Source: Bradyrhizobium guangxiense
GTDB lineage: Bacteria; Pseudomonadota; Alphaproteobacteria; Rhizobiales; Xanthobacteraceae
Assembly (NCBI RefSeq): GCF_004114915.1
Contig: NZ_CP022219.1
Coordinates: 3,006,501-3,070,500, forward strand
Direction of reading: 5' to 3'
DNA length: 64,000 nt
Below the pieces are notes generated by a model. The model had not been told where the DNA came from, did no database searches, and saw only the letters and a program-made list of their open reading frames with translations. Shown here in pieces: positions 54,183-62,977 of this stretch; position 1 is the first letter of the stretch; each line of letters opens with the position of its first letter. A program made the position numbers and the translations under genes.

Positions 54183-55541
54183 CTACCTGCTCCCGTCCGG
54201 TCCCATCACGAGATCCGGCAGCCAGGTTGAAATCCCCGGCACGAAGCAGAGCAGCAGCACTGCGAACATCATCAGCAGCACGAACGGCAGGGTGCCCCAG
54301 ATCACCTCGCGCAGGGGAATGTCAGGCGCGACGTTGCGGATGACAAAGATGTTGAGGCCAACCGGCGGATGGATCAGCCCCATCTCCATCACGATGGTCA
54401 TGACCACGCCGAACCAGATGATGTCGAAATTGGCGGCGCGCAGCGGCGGCAGGATGATCGGCGCCGTCATCAGGATGATCGAGACCGGCGGCAGGAAGAA
54501 GCCGAGCACGACGACCATGACGAGGATCGCGAACAGCAGCTCCCAGCGCGGCAGGTGCATTGCAACGATGGATTCGGCGACCGATTGCGAGATGTGCAGA
54601 TAGCTCATCACGTAGGAGTAGAGCAGCGACATGCCGATGATCATCATCAGCATGGTCGATTCTCGGATCGTCGATTTCATGATCGGAGCGAGGTCGCCCG
54701 GCCGCCACACGCTGTAGATCGCCGCGATCAGCGCCAGCGCGAGGAGGCCGCCGAGGCCCGCCGTCTCCGACGGCGTGGCGTAGCCGCCATAGAGCGCGAT
54801 CATGACGCCGGTGAGCAGCAGCACGAACGGGATCACACGCGGCAGCACGCTGAAGCGTTCGGCCAGCGTATACTCGTCGCGGGTCAGGATCGCGGCCTCG
54901 GGGCCGCCGCTCTTGTAGATCGCTTCGGCGGCCGCATATTCCCGGCGGAAACGGATCACGGCGTAAGCCCCGAACAGCGTGACTAGCAGCAGGCCCGGCC
55001 CGATACCGGCGAGGAACAGACGCCCCAGCGATTTTTCGGCGGCAACCGCGAACAGGATCATGGTGATCGAGGGCGGCAACAGGATGCCGAGAGTGCCGCC
55101 GGCGGCAATGATGCCGGCGGCAAAGCCGCCGGAATAACCGCGCTTGCGCATCTCGGGAATCCCGGCCGAGCCGATCGCCGAGCAGGTCGCCGGGCTCGAG
55201 CCCGCCATGGCCGCGAACAATGCGCAGGCGAACACATTGGCGACGCCAAGCCCGCCAGGCACGCGATGCAGCCAGGCATGCAGAGCCGAATAGAGATCCT
55301 GGCCCGCGCGCGACTTGCCGATCGCCGCGCCCTTCAGGATGAAGAGCGGGATCGACAACAGTGTGATCGAGGCCATCTCCTCGTAGACGTTCTGCGTCAC
55401 CGTATCGAGAGAGGCTGAGGGCATGTAGATGCCCATGAACACCACCGCGACCGCGCCGAGCGCGAAGGCGATCGGCATCCCTGAGAACATCACCAGCAGG
55501 GTCGCAATGCCGTAGGCGAGGCCGATACCGAAGACGCTCAT
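54183..55541 (-). CDS. TRAP transporter large permease DctM (system 2)
   Basis: A 452-residue large TRAP permease: LLVMFSGMPIAFALGAVAVV, SIPLFILKGAAIGKSRAG, SSPATCSAIGSAGIPEMRKR. ATG at 55541 overlaps dctQ by 4 bp. The order dctP-dctQ-dctM differs from system 1, so the two are separate acquisitions or ancient duplicates. Confidence 0.95.
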   Translation of the reverse strand: MSVFGIGLAYGIATLLVMFSGMPIAFALGAVAVVFMGIYMPSASLDTVTQNVYEEMASITLLSIPLFILKGAAIGKSRAGQDLYSALHAWLHRVPGGLGVANVFACALFAAMAGSSPATCSAIGSAGIPEMRKRGYSGGFAAGIIAAGGTLGILLPPSITMILFAVAAEKSLGRLFLAGIGPGLLLVTLFGAYAVIRFRREYAAAEAIYKSGGPEAAILTRDEYTLAERFSVLPRVIPFVLLLTGVMIALYGGYATPSETAGLGGLLALALIAAIYSVWRPGDLAPIMKSTIRESTMLMMIIGMSLLYSYVMSYLHISQSVAESIVAMHLPRWELLFAILVMVVVLGFFLPPVSIILMTAPIILPPLRAANFDIIWFGVVMTIVMEMGLIHPPVGLNIFVIRNVAPDIPLREVIWGTLPFVLLMMFAVLLLCFVPGISTWLPDLVMGPDGSR

Positions 55542-56092
55542 GGTCGCTTGGCTCCGGTGAAGGGCAGCGCAAGCTGCACGAGGATCTGGAGGCAGAGCAG
55601 GCTCATCCCGAGCGCCATCAGCGAGTAGGGGATGGCGAGCGGCGGCGACCACATCGAGTTGGAGACCTGGCCATCGACATAGGCCTCATGGGCCAGTGTC
55701 CAGGACTTCCAGGTGAAGAAGGCGCAGAACAGGAATGTCGCGGCATCGACCAGCCAGAGGCGAACCTTGTTCGCGAACGGCGACAGCAAGCCGACGAAGG
55801 CTTCGATGCCGATATGACCGCGGTTCTGCTGCACATAGGCCGCTGTCATGAAGGTCGCACCGACCAGGAGGAACACTGCGGCCTCGTCCTGCCAGTAATT
55901 GGCGGCCTTGAACAGCGCACGGCTCAGCACGCTGTAGCTCAGGATCACGCAAGCGGCGACGAGGGCGACCGCGGCGAACACCACGATGATGCTGTTGACG
56001 ATGGCAAGACCGCGATCGACCGCTGCCGCAAGGCCCGACCTTGCGACAGTGTTGGCCGTGTCGTCACGATCCGGAAGCGGACCGTGGCTCAT
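55538..56092 (-). CDS. TRAP transporter small permease DctQ (system 2)
   Basis: A 184-residue protein with four hydrophobic helices (VVFAAVALVAACVILSYSVL, YWQDEAAVFLLVGATFMTAA, LVDAATFLFCAFFTWKSWTL, LMALGMSLLCLQILVQLAL), the DctQ layout. It overlaps both dctM and dctP by 4 bp, showing tight coupling. Confidence 0.92.
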   Translation of the reverse strand: MSHGPLPDRDDTANTVARSGLAAAVDRGLAIVNSIIVVFAAVALVAACVILSYSVLSRALFKAANYWQDEAAVFLLVGATFMTAAYVQQNRGHIGIEAFVGLLSPFANKVRLWLVDAATFLFCAFFTWKSWTLAHEAYVDGQVSNSMWSPPLAIPYSLMALGMSLLCLQILVQLALPFTGAKRP

Positions 56093-57111
56093 GCGGCGAC
56101 GTCGGTGGCGAGCTTGAGCAGGTTAGCCGCGGTCGCGGTCTTGGCGCTGTAGTCCTTCCAGGCGGTGTCGCGGGCGATGTCGCGCCACTTGCCGACGGTC
56201 GCGGCATCGAGCGCCGAAACCTTGGCGCCGGCCTTCTCGTAGACCTTGGCCACCTCGACGTCGTCATCCTGCGCGCCCTTGCGGCCGAAGGCTTCGAGCT
56301 CGGTGCCGACGGCGAGCAGGATGTCCTGATGGTTCTTCGGCAGCTTGTCGAAGATGGCCTTCGACATCATCAGCGGCTCGAGCATGAACCAGTAGGAGGC
56401 GCCTGCGCCTGATGTCAGCGACTTCGCAACCTCTTCCAGACGGAACGAGATCAGGCTGGTCGACGACGTGATGCCGGCATCGCAGGCGCCGGTCTGCATC
56501 GCCGCATAGATTTCGTTGGAGGGAACCGACAGCACCGACGCGCCGGCGGTCTGCAGCACCATGTCCATCTCGCGCGAGCCGCCGCGAACCTTCATGCCTT
56601 TGGCATCTTCCGGCGCGACGATCGGCTTGGAGCGGCTGGCGACGCCGCCGGCCTGCCAGACCCAGGTGAGCAAGATGATGCCCTTGTCGGCGAGGAAGTC
56701 GGTCAACGCCTTGCCGACCGGCTCCTTCTTCCAGCGCAGGCCCTGGTCGTAGGTGGTCACCAGGCCCGGCATCAGGCCGATATTGGTCTCCGGCAGCTCG
56801 CCTCCGGCGTAGGGCATCGGATAGAGGCTGATATCGAGCGCGCCCTTGCGCATCGCCGAGAACTGCGCGTTGGTCTTGATCAGTGAGGAGTTCGGATAGA
56901 TCTCGGCAGCGATGTCGCCATTGCTGCGCTTGGCAACTTCCGCCGCGAACACGCGGCAGAGCCGGTCGCGGAAATCGCCCTTGTCGATGGTCCCGCCCGG
57001 GAACTGATGTGAGATCTTCAGTGTGGTCGCGGCCTGCGCGGTCCCGATGCCGAAGCGCAGGATGGCGGGCGCGGCGACCGCGGTCGCAACCAGATGGCGG
57101 CGCGTAATCAT
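56089..57111 (-). CDS. TRAP transporter substrate-binding protein DctP (system 2)
   Basis: A 340-residue binding protein with a Tat-like leader (TRRHLVATAVAAPAILRFG). The DctP fold is shown by LKISHQFPGGTIDKGDFRDR, VAPEDAKGMKVRGGSREMDM and SVPSNEIYAAMQTGACDAGI. AAGGGG lies upstream of the ATG. It is the first gene of operon 2. Whether the same GntR regulates it is not shown; no copy of the 53189 palindrome was seen upstream. Confidence 0.93.
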   Translation of the reverse strand: MITRRHLVATAVAAPAILRFGIGTAQAATTLKISHQFPGGTIDKGDFRDRLCRVFAAEVAKRSNGDIAAEIYPNSSLIKTNAQFSAMRKGALDISLYPMPYAGGELPETNIGLMPGLVTTYDQGLRWKKEPVGKALTDFLADKGIILLTWVWQAGGVASRSKPIVAPEDAKGMKVRGGSREMDMVLQTAGASVLSVPSNEIYAAMQTGACDAGITSSTSLISFRLEEVAKSLTSGAGASYWFMLEPLMMSKAIFDKLPKNHQDILLAVGTELEAFGRKGAQDDDVEVAKVYEKAGAKVSALDAATVGKWRDIARDTAWKDYSAKTATAANLLKLATDVAA

Positions 57112-57443
57112 GGTTTGATCCCCTTGAACGTTTCTTTGGACGGTTCTTGCTTGGCGTGATTGGGCGGGTCGTGGGTGACCGGTGTATAGGCCCATCCTAG
57201 CCGGTCTTTCGCCCGATATTCTCTCATCTGATAGTTCGAGATGGAATGCCGCGGCAAGTGCCGGACATGCTGCGCTGCACACGTCCGATCTCGGATACGC
57301 GCGCGAGACTATGCCGAACGGCGGAGGGTGGAGGGCCCGTCAAAATTTATCGGAGGCCGCGTAACAACGTCGGCTGGCGATCCGTCGAGCTTGGATAGCG
57401 GCCTCCGTCGCTGACAAACACCATCTCGAAGGGAAGATGAACC
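57112..57443. other. Intergenic region between divergent dctP and the MXKDX gene
   Basis: No gene is evident. It should hold promoters for the second TRAP operon and the MXKDX gene, but I find neither the 21-bp palindrome nor an EcfG-type match. Confidence 0.4.
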
Positions 57444-57689
57444 ATGACTATTCGCACCCGTATCATGCTCGGCGTCTCGGCTGCCGCTCTGTCGCTTGGC
57501 CTTGCGCTGTCGCCGGCCGCTTTTGCCCAGGACAAGATGGGCAAGGACGACGGCATGATGAAAAAGGACACGATGGCCAAGGACGGCATGATGAAGAAGG
57601 ACACCATGTCCAAGGACGACGGCATGAAGAAGGATCACATGTCGAAGGACGGGATGAAGAAGGACGACGGGATGATGAAGAAGAACTGA
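57444..57689 (+). CDS. Pentapeptide MXKDX repeat protein, exported
   Basis: An 81-residue protein with a signal peptide (SAAALSLGLALSPAAFA) and a mature part made only of Met-Lys-Asp repeats (KDTMAKDGMMKKDTMSKDDG), the MXKDX repeat family. The mature peptide is very hydrophilic and unlikely to fold alone. Its role is unknown; metal binding has been suggested for Met/Asp-rich repeats without proof. GAAGGGAAGATG overlaps the region before ATG. Confidence 0.93.
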   Translation: MTIRTRIMLGVSAAALSLGLALSPAAFAQDKMGKDDGMMKKDTMAKDGMMKKDTMSKDDGMKKDHMSKDGMKKDDGMMKKN

Positions 57690-57822
57690 TCTTCGTCCAT
57701 TCACGATCGCGGCGCTCGGCAAGGAGCGCACGCGCACACGTTCGGGGCGGTCACCTGGACCGCCCCAAATGTGTCCTGCTTCAATTTGAATTGAACGCGA
57801 CCTCCGCAGGTCTCGCGTCAGG

Positions 57823-58170
57823 TCACTTGCGCTTGGCCTTGCGGGCCGCGTAGCGCGCGTCGCGCTTGGCCTTCTGTTCGGCTTCGAGGGCTGCCTGTCT
57901 TTCGGCGGCTTCCTGCGCCTCGCGCGCGATCCGCGCGGCTTCAGCGGCTTTGGCCTCTTCCTCGACGCGCTTCTGCTCGGCCTTTTCGGCCTCCCGCGCA
58001 GCCTTGGCCTCGGCGCGCTTGGCGGCGAGTGCCTCGCGCTCAGCGCGGCGTGCGACAACCGCCGGGTCGTCGGGGCCCGGCTGCGATTTAAATTTGTTCA
58101 AAAGGTTTTTGCGGGCATCCTGCGCCGCCTTTTGCCGGTCTGCGAAGCCGGGTTCCCTGAATCCACTCAT
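57823..58170 (-). CDS. DUF6481-family coiled-coil protein
   Basis: A 115-residue, extremely Ala/Lys/Glu-rich helical protein. The start (SGFREPGFADRQKAAQDARKN) matches DUF6481, and the rest (REAEKAEQKRVEEEAKAAEA and similar) is a long single helix. No function is known for the family. It is convergent with the MXKDX gene. Confidence 0.85.
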   Translation of the reverse strand: MSGFREPGFADRQKAAQDARKNLLNKFKSQPGPDDPAVVARRAEREALAAKRAEAKAAREAEKAEQKRVEEEAKAAEAARIAREAQEAAERQAALEAEQKAKRDARYAARKAKRK

Positions 58171-58432
58171 CGACGAGCCTTGTCTTCCTCGCTTTCGATC
58201 CTAAATCACTGCGTGTTGGTAAGTCGGCTGGGCATAGCAGGCGCCACGCGACGCAGAAGCGTGTACATCGCTGCGCGTCGCGAAGCCACCCATAATCGCA
58301 GCCGATCAGGTCAACGAAAATCGCCATCCCCGACGATCTCTCGTAGCCCGGAAAAACTGCCGAATTGTGATGTCCCTCATAAGGGACCGCGAGGGCGACG
58401 CCTAGCGTCCCGCCCCGATACGGAGCACGGGC

Positions 58433-58669
58433 ATGACGATCTCAAGATTCAGCCTGAAGGCACTCGCAATTGCCGTCGCCCTGGTGGCCGTGACCGGTGC
58501 CACGCTGCTGCTCGCGCGCCCGCAGCCCATCGAAAGCGCCGTCCTGGGGGCCGGCTGGGAGTGCACCCAGACCGCGTTCGTGCTCACAACCTGCGCACCG
58601 CGAGCCCAGCAGGCGATCCCGGCGGTCGAGACCTCGCGTAAGGAAGCGATCCGGGCGACCCGAGGCTGA
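58433..58669 (+). CDS. Small single-pass membrane/exported protein
   Basis: A 78-residue protein with one N-terminal hydrophobic segment (LAIAVALVAVTGATLLLA) and a short outside part with two Cys (WECTQTAFVLTTCAPRAQQ) that could form a disulfide. No named family. Confidence 0.68.
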   Translation: MTISRFSLKALAIAVALVAVTGATLLLARPQPIESAVLGAGWECTQTAFVLTTCAPRAQQAIPAVETSRKEAIRATRG

Positions 58670-58760
58670 ACCCTAACGAGCTTGGCCGAAGCGGCTGATC
58701 GGGATGTGACGGGACGTCGCAGAGGTGATAAGCCGGGGGCGCCCGTGCGATCAGGTAGCC

Positions 58761-58979
58761 ATGTCCACGTCCGAGCCCGAACCGGGCGAGAAGCCGACAT
58801 CCCGGCCGAAGCCTCCATCCGGTGACAACCGCCGCGGCGCGCTCGCCGGCTTGATCATCGCGGTTGTGATCCTCGGGATCGGCTGGTGGCTCGCACGGGA
58901 CCTCACCGCGGCCAGCAAGATGCAGGACTGCCTGATGTCGGGCCGGAGCAATTGCAACGTGATCGAGCCCGCGCGCTAG
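58761..58979 (+). CDS. Small single-pass membrane protein
   Basis: A 72-residue protein with a Pro-rich N-terminus (SEPEPGEKPTSRPKPPSGDN), one membrane helix (ALAGLIIAVVILGIGWWLA) and a short C-tail with two Cys (DCLMSGRSNC). The layout resembles the preceding gene in reverse. Function unknown. Confidence 0.66.
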   Translation: MSTSEPEPGEKPTSRPKPPSGDNRRGALAGLIIAVVILGIGWWLARDLTAASKMQDCLMSGRSNCNVIEPAR

Positions 58980-59152
58980 AGCGGCTCCAGCTGACCCCTC
59001 GGGCCGAAAAAAGCCCTGATCTTAATCATTTGTAACGGGACTTCGCCGACCAAAGCAGGTCAGCTATGTCAGCCGGCATCAAGTCTGGGGCGATCCGAAT
59101 CGTTTATCGCGCTGGACACCACGGCAATCGAGAGAGTAGGGGGCAAGCACGT

Positions 59153-59911
59153 ATGAGTGCGTCCAGCCGCATGAAGATCATCATTCCCTTGGTTTCGGCC
59201 ATGTCGCTGCTCGCGGCTTCGGCCCAGGCTCAGGATGCCAGGCCATCGAGGGACGCTGGCCAGCCCGCGGCCCGTCCGAGTGCGGGAGCGGCGTCCCCGA
59301 CCAATCAAGAGATGCACAGGGGCCCGCAGCAGCGGCAGGCGGTCCAGCCAGCGCCGCAGCCGGATAGCCGGCCGCGCAACGCGGGCGGCTCGCCGCCCGG
59401 ACGCAATTATGCCAGGGGCCCCGCGCCGACGCGCGATTGGGACGGACAGGCCTATCGCGGCAACCGCGCCTGGGACGGTGGGCGTTGGCGCCACGAGGTC
59501 CGCAACGGCCGCTCGGGCTGGTGGTGGGACGTTGGCGGCGTCTGGTATTATTATCCGCAGCGCATGGCTGGCCCGCCCGCCTACATCTCGGAGGAGTACT
59601 ATGACGACGTGCCGGTGGTCTACGCTCCGCCGCCGCCTCCGGTCGCCTATGCGCCGCCGCCTCCGCCCCCGCCACCGGCTGATCCCGGCGTAAGCGCGCT
59701 TGGGGGCGCCATCGTCGGTGGCGTGCTCGGTGGACTGATCTCGGGCAATACCACAGGGGCTGCCGCCGGCGCGGTTCTCGGCGGCGCAACCGGCGCCATC
59801 GCGGGCGCTACCGCCGCATCCCAGCCCGGCTATTACTGGGCGCAAGGCAATTGCTACTACCGTTACCCGGATGGGCAGTACGTGGCGGCCGATCCGCGGG
59901 CGTGCCGTTGA
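59153..59911 (+). CDS. Exported Pro-rich protein with glycine-zipper domain
   Basis: A 252-residue protein with a signal peptide (PLVSAMSLLAASAQA), a Pro/Arg/Gly-rich region, a segment DWDGQAYRGNRAWDGGRWRH, a polyproline stretch and then a glycine zipper (ALGGAIVGGVLGGLISG, AVLGGATGAIAGATAA). It ends with a compact Cys/Tyr motif (GNCYYRYPDGQYV). Glycine zippers associate with the outer membrane. ATG at 59153 is chosen with GTAGGGGGC upstream. Function unknown. Confidence 0.82.
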   Translation: MSASSRMKIIIPLVSAMSLLAASAQAQDARPSRDAGQPAARPSAGAASPTNQEMHRGPQQRQAVQPAPQPDSRPRNAGGSPPGRNYARGPAPTRDWDGQAYRGNRAWDGGRWRHEVRNGRSGWWWDVGGVWYYYPQRMAGPPAYISEEYYDDVPVVYAPPPPPVAYAPPPPPPPPADPGVSALGGAIVGGVLGGLISGNTTGAAAGAVLGGATGAIAGATAASQPGYYWAQGNCYYRYPDGQYVAADPRACR

Positions 59912-59936
59912 GGCACTGCTTGCATCCTGATCTGAG

Positions 59937-59967
59937 AGAGGCGGGCGAAAGGCCCGCCTCTTTTTTT
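59937..59967 (+). terminator. Strong intrinsic terminator
   Basis: AGAGGCGGGC (59937-59946) pairs with GCCCGCCTCT (59952-59961), a perfect 10-bp stem, followed by TTTTTTT. It lies 25 bp after the glycine-zipper gene. Confidence 0.92.
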
Positions 59968-60118
59968 GTCCTCTTGGGCGATTGTCCGGATGGGTTGGCG
60001 CTTCGGGCTGTGCCGTTTGCGGCGGGATCGAACTGGGGCAGGTGCTGCACGGCCTAATGCACGATCCGGCAGCGAGACGTGTTCGCGAAAGCGCTTGCGC
60101 GCGACCGATCGCCTTGCG

Positions 60119-60295
60119 TCAAGATACCAGCCAGTTGAAGAACGCGATCGCGCCCCAGACCAGGCCGGCGATCCAGGCCAGCATCACGATGCCGATGCTG
60201 CCGAGATAGGCGATGCGGAGCAGGTCGCTCTTTTGCCGTTGCGTCGGGGCGTTGGCCGAAGCTGCTGCTTCCTGTGTCATGACGGAAAACACCAT
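60119..60295 (-). CDS. Small single-pass membrane protein
   Basis: A 58-residue protein with a polar N-terminus (TQEAAASANAPTQRQKSDLL) and one long hydrophobic helix (IAYLGSIGIVMLAWIAGLVW). ATG at 60295 is preferred to 60280 because GAAGG lies upstream. Function unknown. Confidence 0.66.
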   Translation of the reverse strand: MVFSVMTQEAAASANAPTQRQKSDLLRIAYLGSIGIVMLAWIAGLVWGAIAFFNWLVS

Positions 60296-60538
60296 TGATG
60301 CCTTCGCGCGCTGCTGAAGCGTCGAGGTGTTGTTTAACCGAGATGGCAGGCCAAGACTGTGACGCCATTCACAGATCGCCTGAAAGAAACCCGGCCTCAT
60401 GGCTTCGTAATCAGCGCATGCAAAGCGGCGACAGGGCCGGCGCTCGCTCAGCCCGGGAGGTCAGGGGGGGCGTCACCCCGCAATCATACGGACGAAATTG
60501 CCATGCGCTTGTCCAGATGGCCGGCTAGGGTCCACCGC

Positions 60539-60688
60539 ATGTGTAGCAAGTATGACGCACAGCGTGAGGCCGAGGCCGCAATGAAGCGTGCCGCGGCATC
60601 GGAAGGTGCCGACCGGCAGCGCCTGATCGAGCTCGCTTTGGCCTGGCACGAACTCGCGCGCGATCGGCGCGACGAGCGGGCGGACTGA
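60539..60688 (+). CDS. Small helical protein
   Basis: A 49-residue frame (MCSKYDAQREAEAAMKRAAA, then LIELALAWHELARDRRDER) that is clearly helical and charged. A start at 60503 would give 61 residues. The ribosome site is weak. Short helical proteins of this type with a WHELA segment are frequent in the genus. Confidence 0.5.
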   Translation: MCSKYDAQREAEAAMKRAAASEGADRQRLIELALAWHELARDRRDERAD

Positions 60689-60966
60689 GAGCATTCTCGG
60701 AAGGAATTCGGCGGGACGGGGCGAGGCCGATCAATCGCCGGCCAGCATGAGAAAGCCCCGTGCTCAAGGGACAAGCACGGGGTCCTTCAAAGCCGATCGG
60801 GGCTGGCAGATCGGCACCACTCGATTTCACGCCATCAACGTGCCGGCCGTGATCTCGTTCCACGTCGCCTTCGCATTTTGTTGCGCCGTCGTTCGATCTG
60901 ACCGGTGTGGCGCGCTTCACTCGTCTGCGAAGGGGAACATTCATTCTTTGCGGATGTTGGCTGGCT

Positions 60967-61212
60967 ATGACTGACCCAGAGTTACGCGCACAGTCTTTCG
61001 AGATCGCCTGGAAATACCTCGACCGGTCCGGCCTGCTCACGGGAGAGCAGCGGGAGTCAGCCCGCTTCATCCTGAACAGGATCGACCGCATGATGCTGCG
61101 AGGCGAGCGGCGCAGACTGCTGCTGTCGAATGCCGCGATCGATGCGTACCGCTTGCGGCCGGTGCTCGTGACGCTGAATGCGGACAACCGGCTGGGCGAA
61201 ACGCAGCATTAA
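60967..61212 (+). CDS. Hypothetical 81-residue protein
   Basis: A soluble helical protein (SFEIAWKYLDRSGLLTGEQR, ILNRIDRMMLRGERRRLLL). Upstream GGAAC-N16-TGTT is one base off the EcfG-type promoter, but its -10 would end within 5 bp of the ATG. The stop is followed 12 bp later by the hairpin repeat copy 3. Function unknown. Confidence 0.62.
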   Translation: MTDPELRAQSFEIAWKYLDRSGLLTGEQRESARFILNRIDRMMLRGERRRLLLSNAAIDAYRLRPVLVTLNADNRLGETQH

Positions 61213-61224
61213 GAAATGTGCCGC

Positions 61225-61276
61225 ACTGATTTTGCCGGTCCCGATTCGTGCTTTTGGAACGAAGCGGAGTTGGATC
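61225..61276 (+). repeat. Stop-associated hairpin repeat, copy 3
   Basis: ACTGATTTTGCCGGTCCCGA then TTCGTGCTTTTGGAACGAAG and GGAGTTGGATC parallels copy 1 at 32967. The inner arms TTCGTGC and GGAACGAA are more diverged. Like copy 1, it begins about 13 bp after a stop codon. Confidence 0.6.
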
Positions 61277-61313
61277 GTGAACAAAGAAAAAGCTCCCGAA
61301 GGGGCTCAGTGTC

Positions 61314-61541
61314 TCAGGCGGCTTCCGTCTTCGGTACCGCATCGGCATTCACCGAAAGCTTGACGACATCGCCTTCGACGGCACCGACATATTTCGTGTC
61401 GATATAGTGGTGATGGTCCTTGTGACCTTCCGGGCTGTCCTTGCGCGTCAGCTTGATCCGGTTGCCCTCGACGCGGTCGACGGTGCCGACATGAGCCCCG
61501 TCCTTGCCGATGATTTTCATGTGCTCTCTGATATCAGCCAT
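61314..61541 (-). CDS. DUF2171 domain-containing protein
   Basis: A 75-residue soluble protein with the DUF2171 (PRC-barrel-like) pattern: DIREHMKIIGKDGAHVGTVD, KLTRKDSPEGHKDHHHYID and VGAVEGDVVKLSVNAD. AGGAGGACGAG gives a good ribosome site. These proteins are common in stress regulons of alphaproteobacteria and of unknown function. Confidence 0.88.
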   Translation of the reverse strand: MADIREHMKIIGKDGAHVGTVDRVEGNRIKLTRKDSPEGHKDHHHYIDTKYVGAVEGDVVKLSVNADAVPKTEAA

Positions 61542-61657
61542 CTCGTCCTCCTTGCTCAGGTCTTAACTGCGAATATCGGCGTTCGTTGCACCAGGCGCGC
61601 GTTGGATCCGAGACGCTCTCGGAACGTTGAAATCCGATCGGATCTGCCAAGACGCGC

Positions 61658-62944
61658 ATGGAGAGCATTCAGGCCTATCTGGACCGCAAGCACGAGGAAC
61701 TCAGGCTGTTGAACGACTGCCTGAGACATCGGCTCGATGTGCCGCGTCCGCAATCGGTCGACGAGGTCGTCAGGTCCAAATTTCAGCTCACGGCGGCGCT
61801 GAGGGCGGAGCACGAGCTGCACGAGTGGAAGGCGACGGAGACGGCCTGGTCGCATACGAGCGCTCCCGTCAGCGGGCCTTTTGCGTTCAGTTACGACTAC
61901 CAGCGGGCCGATCTGTCGGTGCGCGGTCCTTCGTTCTATGAGCTCGACCGCGGCTGCACGAGCACCGCGCTCTATACGGCCTCAGGCATGGCTGCGATTT
62001 CCGCCGTGCTGCTGGCCTCCGCGCAAATCGTCGAGAAGGCCGATATCCTGGTGCTTCCAGGCTCCTACGGCGAGACGCTGGAGCTGATCCGGAGCCTTGT
62101 TCCTCATCTGCGGCTCGTGGCTTTGAGTCTGCCGCTGGGCGATGCGTTTGCTGCAGCGAATTCGCCGCGAATTCTTCTGTTGGATTCCTGCTCCTTCGCC
62201 GGCGCCTTCGAGGCGGCGCTCGGACATGACGGCTCGGGTCTCGATCTCCTTGTGTTCGACACGACATGTTTCACCGGCAGGGCAGGCCGGATCAGGCGTG
62301 TGCTGCGGTGGGCCCGGCGAAACGGAATTCCTGTGGTCCTGGTGCGAAGCCACAACAAGCTCGACTCGCTCGGAGCGGAATATGGCCGGCTCGGCTCGGC
62401 CGTGTTCGTCCACGGCAACGAGCACCGGCGGCGGGAACGGCGCCCCGACTGGACACGTCTCGCGGCCGAAACGCGCAACGCGGTGCGACTGCTCGGCGGC
62501 GCGGCATTGCCGGCACACTTCCCGCCCTTCGTCGGCAGCGCGGTCTATTGGGTCCTTACGAAACGGCGTGTTGCGGCGATCTTGCGCAACGGCCGAAGCA
62601 CGGCGCGATGCTTTACGGCGAAGCTCCCGGCGCTCTCCGGCGAGCTCCATTTCGCCCACGGTCTCTACGTTACCTTGCGGGGAAAGCGCCCCCTCGACGA
62701 AGCGAGCGCGCGGCAGGCCGCCGAGGACATGAGCAACGAACTGCGCGAGGAGGGCTTTCCCATCCGCCATGCCGGCAGCTTCGGTTTCGATTTCGCAGCG
62801 ACCGAATGGTTTCACGACGCGACCACGGACCAGTATAGCGTCCGAGTGGCGGTCCCGGATTTGCCGAGCGAGCTTTGGGATGATCTCGCCGCGGCGATTG
62901 CACGGTGGTGGCGGGCCTATCAGTTGGCAGGTGATGGAGGATGA
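61658..62944 (+). CDS. Divergent PLP-dependent fold-type I protein
   Basis: A 428-residue protein that looks like a distant Cys/Met-metabolism PLP enzyme. The cofactor-phosphate segment is TASGMAAISAVLLASAQ, then VLPGSYGETLELI resembles the YGGT motif. Asp201 in LVFDTTCF would bind the pyridine nitrogen, and Lys234 in VRSHNKLDSLG is the candidate Schiff-base lysine, 33 residues on. The N-terminal 90 residues are an extra helical region not seen in gamma-synthases. The rest of the active site is unusual. Function unknown. Confidence 0.72.
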   Translation: MESIQAYLDRKHEELRLLNDCLRHRLDVPRPQSVDEVVRSKFQLTAALRAEHELHEWKATETAWSHTSAPVSGPFAFSYDYQRADLSVRGPSFYELDRGCTSTALYTASGMAAISAVLLASAQIVEKADILVLPGSYGETLELIRSLVPHLRLVALSLPLGDAFAAANSPRILLLDSCSFAGAFEAALGHDGSGLDLLVFDTTCFTGRAGRIRRVLRWARRNGIPVVLVRSHNKLDSLGAEYGRLGSAVFVHGNEHRRRERRPDWTRLAAETRNAVRLLGGAALPAHFPPFVGSAVYWVLTKRRVAAILRNGRSTARCFTAKLPALSGELHFAHGLYVTLRGKRPLDEASARQAAEDMSNELREEGFPIRHAGSFGFDFAATEWFHDATTDQYSVRVAVPDLPSELWDDLAAAIARWWRAYQLAGDGG

Positions 62945-62977
62945 ATGTTTCGCCGACAGCCGAGGAGGGCGCCGCGA

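Noticed and set aside
60938..60962. EcfG-like promoter GGAAC-N16-TGTT before the gene at 60967
   Set aside because: One mismatch in the -10 and only about 4 bp to the ATG, unlike the four well-placed sites.
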